A stretch of 64,000 nucleotides of DNA from Albimonas donghaensis (GTDB taxonomy: Bacteria > Pseudomonadota > Alphaproteobacteria > Rhodobacterales > Rhodobacteraceae), in the NCBI RefSeq assembly GCF_900106695.1, contig NZ_FNMZ01000002.1, forward strand, positions 186,001 to 250,000, in the 5' to 3' direction. The notes beneath the pieces are model-generated. The model was not told the DNA's origin. It saw only the letters and a list, made by a program, of their open reading frames with translations, and did not search any database. A program made the position numbers and the translations under genes. Shown here piece after piece: positions 56,420 to 64,000 of this stretch. The first letter of the stretch is position 1; the number at the start of each line of letters is the position of its first letter.

Positions 56420-57409
56420 ATGGCCGATCCCCTTCCCCGCCTCGCCGTCCTGATCGACGCCGACAACACCACGCCCAAGGTGGCCGAGGGCCTGTTCCTG
56501 GAGATCGCCAAGCTCGGCGAGGCCTCGGTCCGGCGCATCTACGGCGACTTCTCGGACGACCGGCTGAAGGGCTGGGCGCGGATCCTCGCGCAATACGCCA
56601 TCATCCCGCACCAGCAGTTCGCCTATACGCAGGGCAAGAACTCGTCCGACATCGCGCTGGTCATCGACGCCATGGACCTGCTGCATTCCGGGCGGTTCGA
56701 GGGCTTCTGCCTGGTGTCCTCGGACAGCGATTTCACCCGGCTCGCGTCCCGGGTCCGCGAGCAGGGGATCGACGTCTACGGCTTCGGCCAGCGCAAGACG
56801 CCGGAGGCCTTCCGCCAGGCCTGCCGCCGGTTCTTCTACATCGAGAACCTGATGGCCGATATGGAGGCCGCCGCCGCCGTCACCGCCGAAGAGGCCGAGA
56901 GCGAAGCCGCCGCCGCGGCCGAAGAGGCGCCTGCGCCGGGATCCGCGGCCGCCGCGGCGCGGGCCGCCCGCGCGGCGGCCGCCGCGGGCGACGACGGGCC
57001 CTCGACCCGCCGATCCGCCGCAGCCGCGGCCGCGGCGGAGGCGGACTCGGAGGCCGAAGCCGACGCGGAGCCCGACGAGGCCGCCACCGCGCCGCGCAAG
57101 CCCGAGGCCCCGTCCCGCGCCGTGCCGGTGATCCGCAAGGCGATGGAGAGCATGCAGGACGAGGACGGCTGGGTCAGCCTGGGGGTCATCGGCCAGCGGG
57201 TCGGCAACCTCGCCCCGGATTTCGACAGCCGGACCTACGGGTCCGCCAAGCTCTCGGACCTGATCCGCCGGGCCGGCGCCTTCGAGATGGAGAAGGACGA
57301 CGCCAACCATGTGCGCGTCCGCCTGCGCGCCCAGCCGGCGCGGGAGGAGCCCCGGGGCCGCGCCCGTCCCCGCGCCGCCGCCAAGCGGGGCGAAGCGAAG
57401 GAGGGCTGA
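56420..57409 (+). CDS. NYN-domain putative RNase with OST-HTH/LOTUS domain
   Basis: 329-aa protein. The NYN domain (PIN-like nuclease, about residues 7-148) has the acidic residues of the family: LIDADNTT (12-19), IYGDFSDDR (40-48), SDIALVIDAMDLL (76-88) and VSSDSDFTRLASRVREQG (about 99-116). A low-complexity Ala/Glu linker (about 152-230) with poly-Ala runs follows. Residues about 236-305 fit an OST-HTH/LOTUS RNA-binding domain (RKAMESMQDEDGWVSLGVIGQRVGNLAPDFDSRTYG). Such proteins are thought to cleave or bind RNA. ATG 56420 has AAAGGAG upstream. Target unknown. Confidence 0.9.
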   Translation: MADPLPRLAVLIDADNTTPKVAEGLFLEIAKLGEASVRRIYGDFSDDRLKGWARILAQYAIIPHQQFAYTQGKNSSDIALVIDAMDLLHSGRFEGFCLVSSDSDFTRLASRVREQGIDVYGFGQRKTPEAFRQACRRFFYIENLMADMEAAAAVTAEEAESEAAAAAEEAPAPGSAAAAARAARAAAAAGDDGPSTRRSAAAAAAAEADSEAEADAEPDEAATAPRKPEAPSRAVPVIRKAMESMQDEDGWVSLGVIGQRVGNLAPDFDSRTYGSAKLSDLIRRAGAFEMEKDDANHVRVRLRAQPAREEPRGRARPRAAAKRGEAKEG

Positions 57410-57772
57410 ACGCCCGCCCCGCGCGCGCCTCGCCCGCGCCCGCGCCCGCGCCCCGGCCCGCCCTGCACCCGCCCCGCGCGCGTCGCGGCGGGCGGGGCGT
57501 CCCGCTCGCGCCCGGGTCCATGTCCTTGAAAAACGGGCGGCGGCCGCGTCGAAATGCGGGGCACATTTGCCTAAAACTTGCAGCACTCTCGAAGTAAATA
57601 CGGCGGAAAGTCTGATAACCTCCCCCAATACATCGCCGCGCCTTGCCGAATTTCCGGCCCCGCCTTAACTTCTCTGAACCGCAGGGTGCGGAGAACCCAC
57701 CCGCTGTCTTTGGCGTTTCGCGTTCGCAGCCGGAAAGGTCGGCGGACGCGTGGGTGAGTACGGCGTATCCAC
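57410..57772. other. Gene-free region before the Tad-like genes
   Basis: About 360 bp. The part 57545-57700 is AT-richer and likely holds the promoter of the Tad-like genes. A partial CtrA-like half site (TTAAC-N6/7-GAAC) occurs at about 57665; too weak to call. A small open frame reading into the next gene has no support. Confidence 0.5.
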
Positions 57773-58303
57773 ATGGCGTTTTGGAACCGATTTGCGTTTT
57801 CCCTCGCGCGTTTCAGGCGCGACGAGGCCGGGGCGGCCGCCGTCGAGCTGGTGGCGGCCGTCTCGGTCCTGCTGGTCTTCGCCGCCGGGACCGGAGACAT
57901 GGGCGGGCGTCTGCGGGGTCAGGCGGGGCTGGAGGACGCGACCGCCGGCGTCGCCGCGATGCTGGCCCGCGCTCCGGCCGGGCCGGACGGCGGCGTGACG
58001 GAAGCCGCGGCGCGGGCCGCCGAGGCCGCGATGCGCGTCCGGCTCGACGCGCTGGGGCTGCGGGCCGCCGCGCTGTCCCCGGCGCCGGCGGGCGCGACCT
58101 GCCTGTCGGACGGCGCGCTCTGCTACCGCGTGGCCCGGGCCGAAGGCGCCGAGGCCGCGCTGGGCGCCGCGCGCCGGGTGGTGCAGGTCTGGGCCGGCGC
58201 CGATCCCGGGCCGGCGGTGCGCCCGGTCGCGGCCGGCGCTTCGGCGCCTGCCTCCGAGGGGGCGCCGCTGGTCGCCTCGGCCGCGCGGATGGGCGCGACA
58301 TGA
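57773..58303 (+). CDS. TadE-like minor pseudopilin
   Basis: 176-aa protein with a pseudopilin-type N-terminus: a basic leader (about 1-17), then DEAGAAAVELVAAVSVLLV, where G-AAAVE fits the prepilin peptidase site (cleavage after Gly at about 21, Glu at +5) and begins a hydrophobic helix. The mature part is small, with one Cys pair (CLSDGALC). TadE proteins take part in tight-adherence (Flp) pilus assembly. ATG 57773; next gene starts at the stop (ATGA). First gene of a trio without other Tad genes in the window. Confidence 0.82.
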   Translation: MAFWNRFAFSLARFRRDEAGAAAVELVAAVSVLLVFAAGTGDMGGRLRGQAGLEDATAGVAAMLARAPAGPDGGVTEAAARAAEAAMRVRLDALGLRAAALSPAPAGATCLSDGALCYRVARAEGAEAALGAARRVVQVWAGADPGPAVRPVAAGASAPASEGAPLVASAARMGAT

Positions 58304-59022
58304 TCCGGGCGCGCGCGCTTCCACCTTTCCGCCCCCTGCCCCAACCCCGAACCCTGCCCCAACCCCGCCCCCTGCCCCGTCCAAAGCCGCGTCGGCCGGG
58401 CTGGGGGGCGATGGCGCGGGATGACTCCGGCGCCGCCACGGTGGATTTCGCGCTGGTCGCGGCGCCGCTGTTCGCCTTGCTCCTGTTCGGCATGAACATC
58501 GCGCTGGGGCATTATTCCATGCTGGCCGCCACCGATGCGGCGCGGCGGGCGGCGCGGCTGGCCGCGACCCTGCCGATCGCCCATTGCGCGGCCCTGCGCG
58601 GGCCGGAGGGCGGGCGGCTCTACCGCGCCGCCGACGCCGCGGCCCCGCCCCCCGCCGACGCCGCCGGCCGCGCCTGCCTGGCCGATCCCAGCCCCTGCGC
58701 GCCCCTCGACGGCGCCTGGTCCTGCCGGCTGGGCGAGGGCGCGGCCCCCGACGCGCGATGCGACGCCGACCTGGTGTCGCGCATCGCCGCCGAGGCCCGC
58801 GCCCCCGGCCTGAGGCTCGCGTCGCTGGACCTGAGCTATGCCGACAGCCGGGCGGGCGAGATCAACGGCCCGGTCGCCCCGCGCATCACCGTCACCCTGC
58901 GCCCCGAGGCGCCCGAGCTGCCGCGCCTGCTGTGGCCGGGGCTTGAGCGTCTGCCAGCCGTCTCCGCCTCCGCCCTGGGCGAGGCGATGGGGAACGGGGC
59001 GGAGGACGGTCCCCGATGCTGA
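58300..59022 (+). CDS. Second TadE/F-like pseudopilin
   Basis: 240 aa if it starts at ATG 58300 (ATGA overlap with the upstream gene); that adds a Pro/Arg-rich leader of LPQPR repeats. An alternative ATG at 58411 with GGGGGG upstream gives 203 aa and a more normal short leader. Pseudopilin motif DDSGAATVDFALV at about 44-56, with G-AATVD at the cleavage site, so Asp replaces Glu at +5. Hydrophobic helix follows, then a Cys-rich extracellular part (six Cys between about 95 and 150). Middle gene of the trio. Confidence 0.8.
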   Translation: MIRARALPPFRPLPQPRTLPQPRPLPRPKPRRPGWGAMARDDSGAATVDFALVAAPLFALLLFGMNIALGHYSMLAATDAARRAARLAATLPIAHCAALRGPEGGRLYRAADAAAPPPADAAGRACLADPSPCAPLDGAWSCRLGEGAAPDARCDADLVSRIAAEARAPGLRLASLDLSYADSRAGEINGPVAPRITVTLRPEAPELPRLLWPGLERLPAVSASALGEAMGNGAEDGPRC

Positions 59023-61322
59023 GCCGCGCGCGCTTCGCCGTCTCCGCCCGGCCTCGCGGGGCGGCGCCCCCTGTCCCCCCCGGCGGCGCCATGCGCCGTG
59101 GCGTGACGCTGGCGCGGGCCTGCGTCCGGGACGCTTCGGGCGGGGCGCTGGTGGCGACGGTGCTGCTGTTCGTGGCGCTGGCGCTCTGCGTCGGGCTGGT
59201 GGCCGATGTGGGCCGCACCCATGCCGAGCGCGCGCGGCTTCAGATCTGGCTGGACGGCGTGGCGCTGGCCGCGGCCGCGCAGCTCGACGGGCGGGACGAC
59301 GCGCTGTCCCGCGCCCGCTGGGCGGCGGCGGAGGCGATGCCGCCCGCCTCCGGCCTGTTCTCCGCCGTCGCGGCGGAGCCGGGGGGCGGACCGGCGGGAG
59401 AGGTCGGATCGGGCTTCTCGCTGGCCGGGCTGCGCTTCGTGTCGGCGCTGCCGGAGGGCGGGCTCGCCGCGGGCGATCCGACGGGCCTGTTCACCGAGGA
59501 CCCCGCGCTCGCCCGTTACGCGCTGGCCGAGGCCGCGCCCCGCGGGGTGAGCTGGACGGTGCTGAACTTCCTGGTCTCGGCGCCCGAGGACGGCGGCGCC
59601 TTCGCCTTCGCCGCCCGCGCGGTGGCGACGCCGATCCCGCGCCCAGGCTGCGGGGCTCCGATCCTCGCGGTCTGCAAGGCGCCGGGCGCCGACCCGTCCG
59701 CGCCGCTGGGCCAGCCCGGCGCGCAGCTTCGCCTGCGCCGCGCCGGGCTGGACGCAGCACCCTGGGGGCCGGGGGACTACGCGCCGCTGGGCGATATCGG
59801 CGACGACGCCGCGGGGTCCTGCGCCGGGTTCGAGGGCGACGCCCGGCTGGCCTGCCTGCTGGCCATCGCCGCGCCCTCCAACCTGTGCCCGCTGCGGGTG
59901 ACGCCGGTGGCGGCGCCGTCGGTGCGGGTCTCCGGCCCGTTGAACATCCGCTTCGACCGCTGGGGGCCGGGGACCGAGGCGCTGAGGGGCGACCCGGCCG
60001 CCGCTGCCATGCCCGCGGATGTGGACGTGCTGGCCGGCGAGGCCGCGGATTGCCGGGGACGGCCCCTGTCCGGCGCGCTCGCCTCCCACCCGCTGCCCGA
60101 CGATCCGTGCTTTCATCGCGGCTACTGCGCCTGGTCGGCGCCCCCGCCCTCGGGCGCCGCGCTGATGCTTTACCAGGCGCTGACCCATGGCGCGGGCCTG
60201 CCGCCGGGCGCCGCCACCCGCCGCGATCTCTACGCCCACGAGGTGCTGTCCGGCCTGCTGGAGCCGGCGGGGATAGAGAGCTCGGCCGCGCCGATCTGCA
60301 ACCCCCTCAGCCCCCCCCGCCCGGGTCGGCGGGAGATCCGGGTGGCGGCGGTGGACTGCGCCGGGCTCGGCCCCGAGGGCGGGGTGGAGGTGGAGAGCGC
60401 GGCCCAGGTCCGCGCCCTGATCACCCGCCCGGTCCCGCATCACGACGCCTTCGTCGCCACGTTCGACGGGGACCATCAGGGCCACCCGATCCGGGTCGGC
60501 GACGTGCCCTCGCAGGACCTCGGGCCGGGCAATCCGGGCAACCACAAGGATGTGGGCCGGGCTGGCGAGACCCCGAACGGCGACCCGGACTGGGGCTGCG
60601 GCGACAAGGGCCGTTCGGACGCGGAGGAGGAGACCTGCGCCGGCACGGTCTGGCCCGCGCAGGACCTGCGGGTGACGGACTCGCGCGGGCGGATGACCTA
60701 CGACCCCTACCGCGCCCAGGGGCTGATGCGGATCGAGGTGCGGCAGGCCCGGGCGGCCAACGCGCCGGCGTGGAAGAACGTGCCGATGATCTTCGACAGC
60801 GCCGCGCCCTCGGGCGGGGACCCGGACCTCGCCTCGACCGGCTTCGGACATGTGCTGATCGTGTCGGAGGACGGCGACGCGGACGACCCGGACGACGCGG
60901 CCAGGGGCGGCTGGCTGCTGTTCCACTTCGACCGCCCGACGCGGGTCGACAGCCTGCGGGTGATCGACAGCGAGCGCGGCGGGGTGATCCGGCTCTACAA
61001 CGCGATCCGGACCGCGCCCGAGGGCGAGTTCGCCACCGGCGCCGCCGGCGCGCTGGTCCCGCTGCGCGCGGGCGAGGCGCATGACGCGCGCGAAATCGCC
61101 CGCGCCGTGATCCCCGTCCTGGGCGACGGGCGGCACGCGGTGGTGGCGCTGGGCGCGGAGGGCGTGCGCACGCTGGCGGTGTTCCTGCCGGAATCGGGCG
61201 CGGTGGACGACCTGGTCTTCGTCAACGACCTGGCCCGCCCCAATATCGACGAACGCCTGATGCTGGAGGTGGTGGAGACGATCCCCGCCCCCGCCGCGCT
61301 GACCTCCGTCCTCGTGGAATGA
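59016..61322 (+). CDS. TadG-like protein with large extracellular domain
   Basis: 768-aa protein overlapping the previous gene by 7 bp, start supported by GGAGGA eight bases upstream. The Tad-type N-terminal segment is DASGGALVATVLLFVALALCVGLVADVG (positions about 39-66, key G-GALVA then a long helix), followed by a short HAERARLQIWLDGVALAAAAQLDG helix as in TadG. The remaining ~650 residues are a large secreted domain with scattered Cys and several Asp-rich DGDADDPDD-type loops that may bind calcium. It does not show the vWA domain of classic TadG. Last gene of the trio; a REP-like hairpin follows. Confidence 0.75.
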   Translation: MLSRARFAVSARPRGAAPPVPPGGAMRRGVTLARACVRDASGGALVATVLLFVALALCVGLVADVGRTHAERARLQIWLDGVALAAAAQLDGRDDALSRARWAAAEAMPPASGLFSAVAAEPGGGPAGEVGSGFSLAGLRFVSALPEGGLAAGDPTGLFTEDPALARYALAEAAPRGVSWTVLNFLVSAPEDGGAFAFAARAVATPIPRPGCGAPILAVCKAPGADPSAPLGQPGAQLRLRRAGLDAAPWGPGDYAPLGDIGDDAAGSCAGFEGDARLACLLAIAAPSNLCPLRVTPVAAPSVRVSGPLNIRFDRWGPGTEALRGDPAAAAMPADVDVLAGEAADCRGRPLSGALASHPLPDDPCFHRGYCAWSAPPPSGAALMLYQALTHGAGLPPGAATRRDLYAHEVLSGLLEPAGIESSAAPICNPLSPPRPGRREIRVAAVDCAGLGPEGGVEVESAAQVRALITRPVPHHDAFVATFDGDHQGHPIRVGDVPSQDLGPGNPGNHKDVGRAGETPNGDPDWGCGDKGRSDAEEETCAGTVWPAQDLRVTDSRGRMTYDPYRAQGLMRIEVRQARAANAPAWKNVPMIFDSAAPSGGDPDLASTGFGHVLIVSEDGDADDPDDAARGGWLLFHFDRPTRVDSLRVIDSERGGVIRLYNAIRTAPEGEFATGAAGALVPLRAGEAHDAREIARAVIPVLGDGRHAVVALGAEGVRTLAVFLPESGAVDDLVFVNDLARPNIDERLMLEVVETIPAPAALTSVLVE

Positions 61323-61337
61323 CCGCGCGACCGCCGT

Positions 61338-61368
61338 AGGTCGGGTGCGAACCCGCCGCGCCCGACCT
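61338..61368. terminator. REP-like bidirectional hairpin between tadG-like and olsB genes
   Basis: AGGTCGGGTGCG (61338-61349) pairs with CGC-CCGACCT (to 61368, one G-U pair) around a short loop. Related in sequence to the inverted repeat at 15645-15707. The right arm ends in the olsB stop codon. Confidence 0.6.
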
Positions 61369-62168
61369 CAGCCCGGCACGCCGGCCGGTCCGGTCCGGCC
61401 GCCGCCGGTCAGCCGTTCCATCAACCGCCGCCGGGCCTGCGGCACGCGGTTGATCTCGACCCCGGTGAAGACATGCAGGGTGTTGAGATCGCTGTCGATC
61501 ACCGCGTGATCCGACACCCAGCCCCCCAGCAGCAGATAGGAGCGCAGCAGCGGCGGCATGCGCCGCATGGCGAGCTTCATGTCCGGCCTCCGCAGCCGCA
61601 GCGCCTTGGCGAAGGCGAAGACCCGCGGCGCCTTGGCGCGCGGCAGCCAGCGCTTGGGCGCGAGATGCTTGTCCTTGAGATAGGCGAAGGCGTCCATATA
61701 GGCCTCGGCGTCCACCCCCTCGAAGGAGGAGCAGCCGAAGAGCAGGCCCACGCCCTCGGCCTCGACGAAGGCGGTCATCGCGCCCCAGGCGGCGCGGATC
61801 ACCTCCGGGTCGCGCACGCCCGGCGCCATGCAGAAGCGCCCCATCTCCACCATCGGGGCGGGGTAGTCGGCCAGCGCCGACAGCTCGTAATACTGCGCGG
61901 AATAGGAGCGCCCGATCTCCGATCCGCCCGACAGGCGCATCATGCGGAAGCAGCAGAGCAGCTCGCCGCTCTCCGTGTCCTCGACCAGCGCATGCCAGCA
62001 CAGGTCGTCATAGGCGTCGCGGTCCAGCCCCTCGGCCCGGTCCCCGGTCACGGCGGCGCCGGGGCGGGCGGCGATGAAGGCCTTGAACCGCAGGCGCTGA
62101 GCCGCGATCACGTCCTCGGGATCGCGGGTGAAGCGGACCGTGTGGCGGCCCCGGGTGATCGCGCGCAT
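61368..62168 (-). CDS. olsB: OlsB-like L-ornithine N-alpha-acyltransferase
   Basis: GNAT-fold acyltransferase that transfers 3-hydroxyacyl from ACP to ornithine, the first step of ornithine lipid synthesis. 266 aa from ATG 62168, with GGAGG five bases upstream; ATG 62198 is a weaker alternative. Family marks are LRFKAF (about 25-30), DAYDDLCWHALVED, YELSALADYPAPMVEMGRFCMAP (about 120-142; key residues EMGRFC) and LLFGCSSFEG. No olsA gene is adjacent. Ornithine lipid is a common Rhodobacterales membrane lipid. Confidence 0.88.
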   Translation of the reverse strand: MRAITRGRHTVRFTRDPEDVIAAQRLRFKAFIAARPGAAVTGDRAEGLDRDAYDDLCWHALVEDTESGELLCCFRMMRLSGGSEIGRSYSAQYYELSALADYPAPMVEMGRFCMAPGVRDPEVIRAAWGAMTAFVEAEGVGLLFGCSSFEGVDAEAYMDAFAYLKDKHLAPKRWLPRAKAPRVFAFAKALRLRRPDMKLAMRRMPPLLRSYLLLGGWVSDHAVIDSDLNTLHVFTGVEINRVPQARRRLMERLTGGGRTGPAGVPG

Positions 62169-62286
62169 ATCAGCCTCCACGGGCGGTTTCATCCGCATTA
62201 CATAGGGCGTCGGGCGTGACGCGGGTATGACGCGAAGGTTACGCCCCCGAGACTTTTTCCACGGAGCCGGACGAGGGAGCTGCGAG

Positions 62287-62682
62287 ATGACGGACAAGAT
62301 CGTGAAAACCGAGGCCGAGTGGCGGGAACAGCTGTCGGACCTGGCCTTCAAGGTGACCCGCAAGAAGGGGACCGAGCGGGCCGGGACCCATGACGATTTC
62401 CCCAAGGCGCCCGGCGGGTTCCGTTGCGCGTGCTGCGACGCGCCGCTGTTCGACCAGACCGCGAAGTTCGAGAGCGGGACCGGCTGGCCGAGCTTCTTCG
62501 CCCCGGTCGACGACGCGGCGGTGGAGCTGCACGAGGACCGGTCCTGGTTCATGCGCAGAACCGAGGTGCTCTGCGCGCGCTGCGACGCGCATCTGGGCCA
62601 TGTCTTCCCCGACGGGCCGCAGCCCACGGGCCTGCGCTATTGCATGAACGGCGTGGCGCTGAAGTTCGAGCCCGAGGACTGA
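62287..62682 (+). CDS. msrB: MsrB, methionine-R-sulfoxide reductase
   Basis: Reduces the R form of methionine sulfoxide in proteins with thioredoxin. 131 aa. FPKAPGGFRCACCDAPLF gives the first zinc Cys pair (C47, C50), LCARCDAHLGHVF the second (C96, C99). Catalytic Cys C119 in RYCMNG and substrate-pocket FESGTGWPSFF (61-71). Normal length and standard zinc form. Divergent from olsB. Confidence 0.97.
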   Translation: MTDKIVKTEAEWREQLSDLAFKVTRKKGTERAGTHDDFPKAPGGFRCACCDAPLFDQTAKFESGTGWPSFFAPVDDAAVELHEDRSWFMRRTEVLCARCDAHLGHVFPDGPQPTGLRYCMNGVALKFEPED

Positions 62683-62714
62683 GACGCCCCCGGCCCTCCT
62701 CCCCCCCGGAGGTC

Positions 62715-62761
62715 GGGGAAGCCGGAGACTGGGGAAGCCGGAGACTGGGAAGCCGGGGGCT
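62715..62761. repeat. 16-bp tandem repeat between msrB and a methyltransferase gene
   Basis: GGGGAAGCCGGAGACT at 62715-62730 and 62731-62746, then a diverged third copy to 62761. It directly precedes the stop of the convergent methyltransferase gene. Possibly a slippage product. Confidence 0.75.
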
Positions 62762-62766
62762 GGGCC

Positions 62767-63618
62767 TCAGGCGATGGCGGTGAAGATCCGCGCGGCGCCG
62801 CCCAGCACCGGGGGGGCGCCCTCGAACAGGGAGCGCAGGCGGGCGCGGACCGCCTCGACGCGCTCGGGCGGGGCCTCGGACAGCCGGGCCGCGACGGGAC
62901 CGGAGCGGACGAGGAACTCCGCGGCCTCGGCGGCGGGATCGTCGCTGTCGGGGGCCGCGAGCATCAACGGCGCGTCCACGTCCCGCCAGGCGACGCTGCG
63001 CCAGCCGGCTTCGGTCAGCCAGCGCACCGGCAGGGTCGGGTCGGCCCAGCCGAAGGGGCCGGGGGCGCCGCGCTCGGCCCGGGGCGGGGCGGGCAGGTCC
63101 GCCAGCAGGTCGGCGCACATCTCCAGCGGGCGGGCCACCCAGTCGTTCTCCCCCGGACCGCGCCAGGCGACGCAGACCATCGGCGCGCCCGGACGCATCA
63201 CCGCGCGCAGGCCCGCCCAGGCGGGGGCGGGGTCCGCGAAGAACATGCAGCCGAAGCGTGAGAACAGGGCGCCGAAAGGACCGGGCGGCGGAGCCTCGGC
63301 GGCGTCGGCCTCCTCGAAGTCCACGGCGCCGGCCATCGGCCCGGTCTCCGCCGCCCGGGCGCGGGCCAGCGCCACCAGGTCGGGCGAGATGTCGAGCCCC
63401 GTGGCCTTCGCCCCGCGCCGGGCGAGGCCCAGGGTCGTGGCGCCGGGCCCGCAGCCCAGGTCGAGCACCTCGCGCCCCTCGAGCCCATGGGTTCCGACGA
63501 TGCCGGCGAGTTCGGCCAGCGCCTCGGCCCCGAAGGCGGCGAGGGCGCGGTCCTGCATCACGGCGCGCTCGGCCCAGCGGGCCCCGAGCCCACCGCGCCA
63601 GTCGTCGGCGGATGTCAT
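62767..63618 (-). CDS. Class I SAM-dependent methyltransferase
   Basis: 283-aa methyltransferase. SAM-binding motif I EVLDLGCGPGATTLGLARRGAKATGLDIS (positions about 51-79; key DLGCGPG), acidic motif at the end of strand 2 (GLDIS), and a post-I region with FEEADAAE. ATG 63618 has AAGGAG eight bases upstream. The substrate is not evident; the sequence resembles the UbiE/Coq5 and trans-aconitate methyltransferase-like groups only generally. Stands alone. Confidence 0.85.
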   Translation of the reverse strand: MTSADDWRGGLGARWAERAVMQDRALAAFGAEALAELAGIVGTHGLEGREVLDLGCGPGATTLGLARRGAKATGLDISPDLVALARARAAETGPMAGAVDFEEADAAEAPPPGPFGALFSRFGCMFFADPAPAWAGLRAVMRPGAPMVCVAWRGPGENDWVARPLEMCADLLADLPAPPRAERGAPGPFGWADPTLPVRWLTEAGWRSVAWRDVDAPLMLAAPDSDDPAAEAAEFLVRSGPVAARLSEAPPERVEAVRARLRSLFEGAPPVLGGAARIFTAIA

Positions 63619-63846
63619 CGGTCGGATCTCCTTGGTCGAGCCGCCCGGGACGGGCGGCGGGGCTCGCGCGGGGGGGCGTGGGGGCGTGGTCGCGCCATTG
63701 ACGATGGGGTTCAGATCGTGTCCCGGCAAGCCGCGATCAGGCCGGAGGGGGCGCGACGTGACGCACCCTGCCTGAGCGGCCCTCCCGCCCGCGCCTGCGC
63801 GGCTCCGTCAATGGACGCGAAACCGGGCCGGTGCTAACGATTCGGG

Positions 63847-64000
63847 ATGAGAACCCTCTCCCCCCCTGATCCGCCTCCCGCCCGCCCCGATGCCGGCCCC
63901 GATAGCGGCCCCAATAGCGGCGCGGACGCCGCCCTGCGCGCCGCCTTCGCGCGGGTGGAGACCTGGGTCTTCGACCTCGACAACACCCTCTACCCCCCGC
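63847..64000 (+). CDS. HAD-family phosphatase, probable pyrimidine 5'-nucleotidase, 5' part
   Basis: Only the first 51 codons lie in the window. A disordered leader (about 1-30) precedes a helix and the HAD catalytic loop VFDLDNTLYP (42-51), with nucleophile D43 and general acid D45. The LDNTLYP form is typical of the pyrimidine 5'-nucleotidase (SDT1-like) group in Rhodobacterales. Substrate unproven. Continues past the right edge. Confidence 0.8.
   Translation, partial: MRTLSPPDPPPARPDAGPDSGPNSGADAALRAAFARVETWVFDLDNTLYPP

Noticed and set aside
57665-57680. CtrA-like site before the TadE-like gene
   Set aside because: Second half reads GAAC rather than TTAA, so only a half site is present.

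Overview
The window is about 64 kb of very GC-rich chromosomal DNA (visibly above 70% G+C) from an alphaproteobacterium, most likely of the order Rhodobacterales. The marks for this are ccoNOQP-ccoG next to an FnrL-type regulator with FNR boxes, the COQ9/rpsU pair, the RsmB-heparinase-purH order, a 50-residue aa3 oxidase subunit IV, OlsB, an SDHAF4-type protein, a VPLPA-type sorting tail and a CtrA-like box. I cannot name the genus. I saw no rRNA, tRNA, CRISPR array, phage or insertion sequence.

Layout. 1-6.4 kb: microaerobic respiration, with ccoG (cut by the window edge) and ccoNOQP, each preceded by an FNR box, then fnrL. 6.7-9 kb: a lone Wzc-type tyrosine kinase for polysaccharide export. 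9.3-18.2 kb: housekeeping (SDHAF4-like, htpX, rsmB, heparinase-like, purH, COQ9, rpsU, M48 lipoprotein, oxidase subunit IV). 18.3-24.2 kb: a DmdC-like acyl-CoA dehydrogenase with a coupled MBL hydrolase, then tsaC/sua5 overlapping a D-2-hydroxyacid dehydrogenase. 24.2-25.24 kb: a gene-free, compositionally odd kilobase. 25.3-26.5 kb: flavin reductase and GNAT enzymes. 26.7-33.7 kb: a MoxR/DUF58/DUF4159/GATase-like membrane operon. 33.9-37.4 kb: DUF1285, a small unknown protein, CoA pyrophosphatase and the CCA-adding enzyme. 37.6-43.5 kb: a LysE exporter, a formate dehydrogenase operon with two coupled poorly known genes, and an FNR box followed by a MarR-type regulator with a Cys-rich tail. 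43.5-50.2 kb: SixA, an Fe-S protein coupled to a sterol-desaturase-like enzyme, a DUF2834 protein behind a CtrA box, a lipoprotein coupled to argH, TlpA, cytochrome b561 and YceI. 50.7-56.1 kb: a chemoreceptor, 3-hydroxybutyryl-CoA dehydrogenase, a VPLPA-CTERM protein and glutathione-dependent formaldehyde dehydrogenase. 56.2-61.3 kb: a seven-unit 13-bp array, a NYN RNase-like protein and an orphan TadE/TadE/TadG trio. 61.4-64 kb: OlsB, MsrB, a methyltransferase and the start of a HAD nucleotidase.

How it works together. One theme is oxygen-responsive redox metabolism: FnrL and its boxes plausibly control the cbb3 oxidase, ccoG and the region between formate dehydrogenase and the MarR-type gene. 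C1 metabolism appears twice, as glutathione-dependent formaldehyde oxidation and formate dehydrogenase. Envelope functions recur (Tad-like pseudopilins, BY-kinase, sorting-tail protein, MoxR operon, ornithine lipid). Many operons use ATGA or GTGA start-stop overlaps. Nothing here is demonstrably a new system. The strongest leads are the formate dehydrogenase operon with its unknown partners, the Cys-tailed MarR protein behind a perfect FNR box, the 13-bp array before the NYN gene, the orphan Tad trio and the gene-free kilobase.
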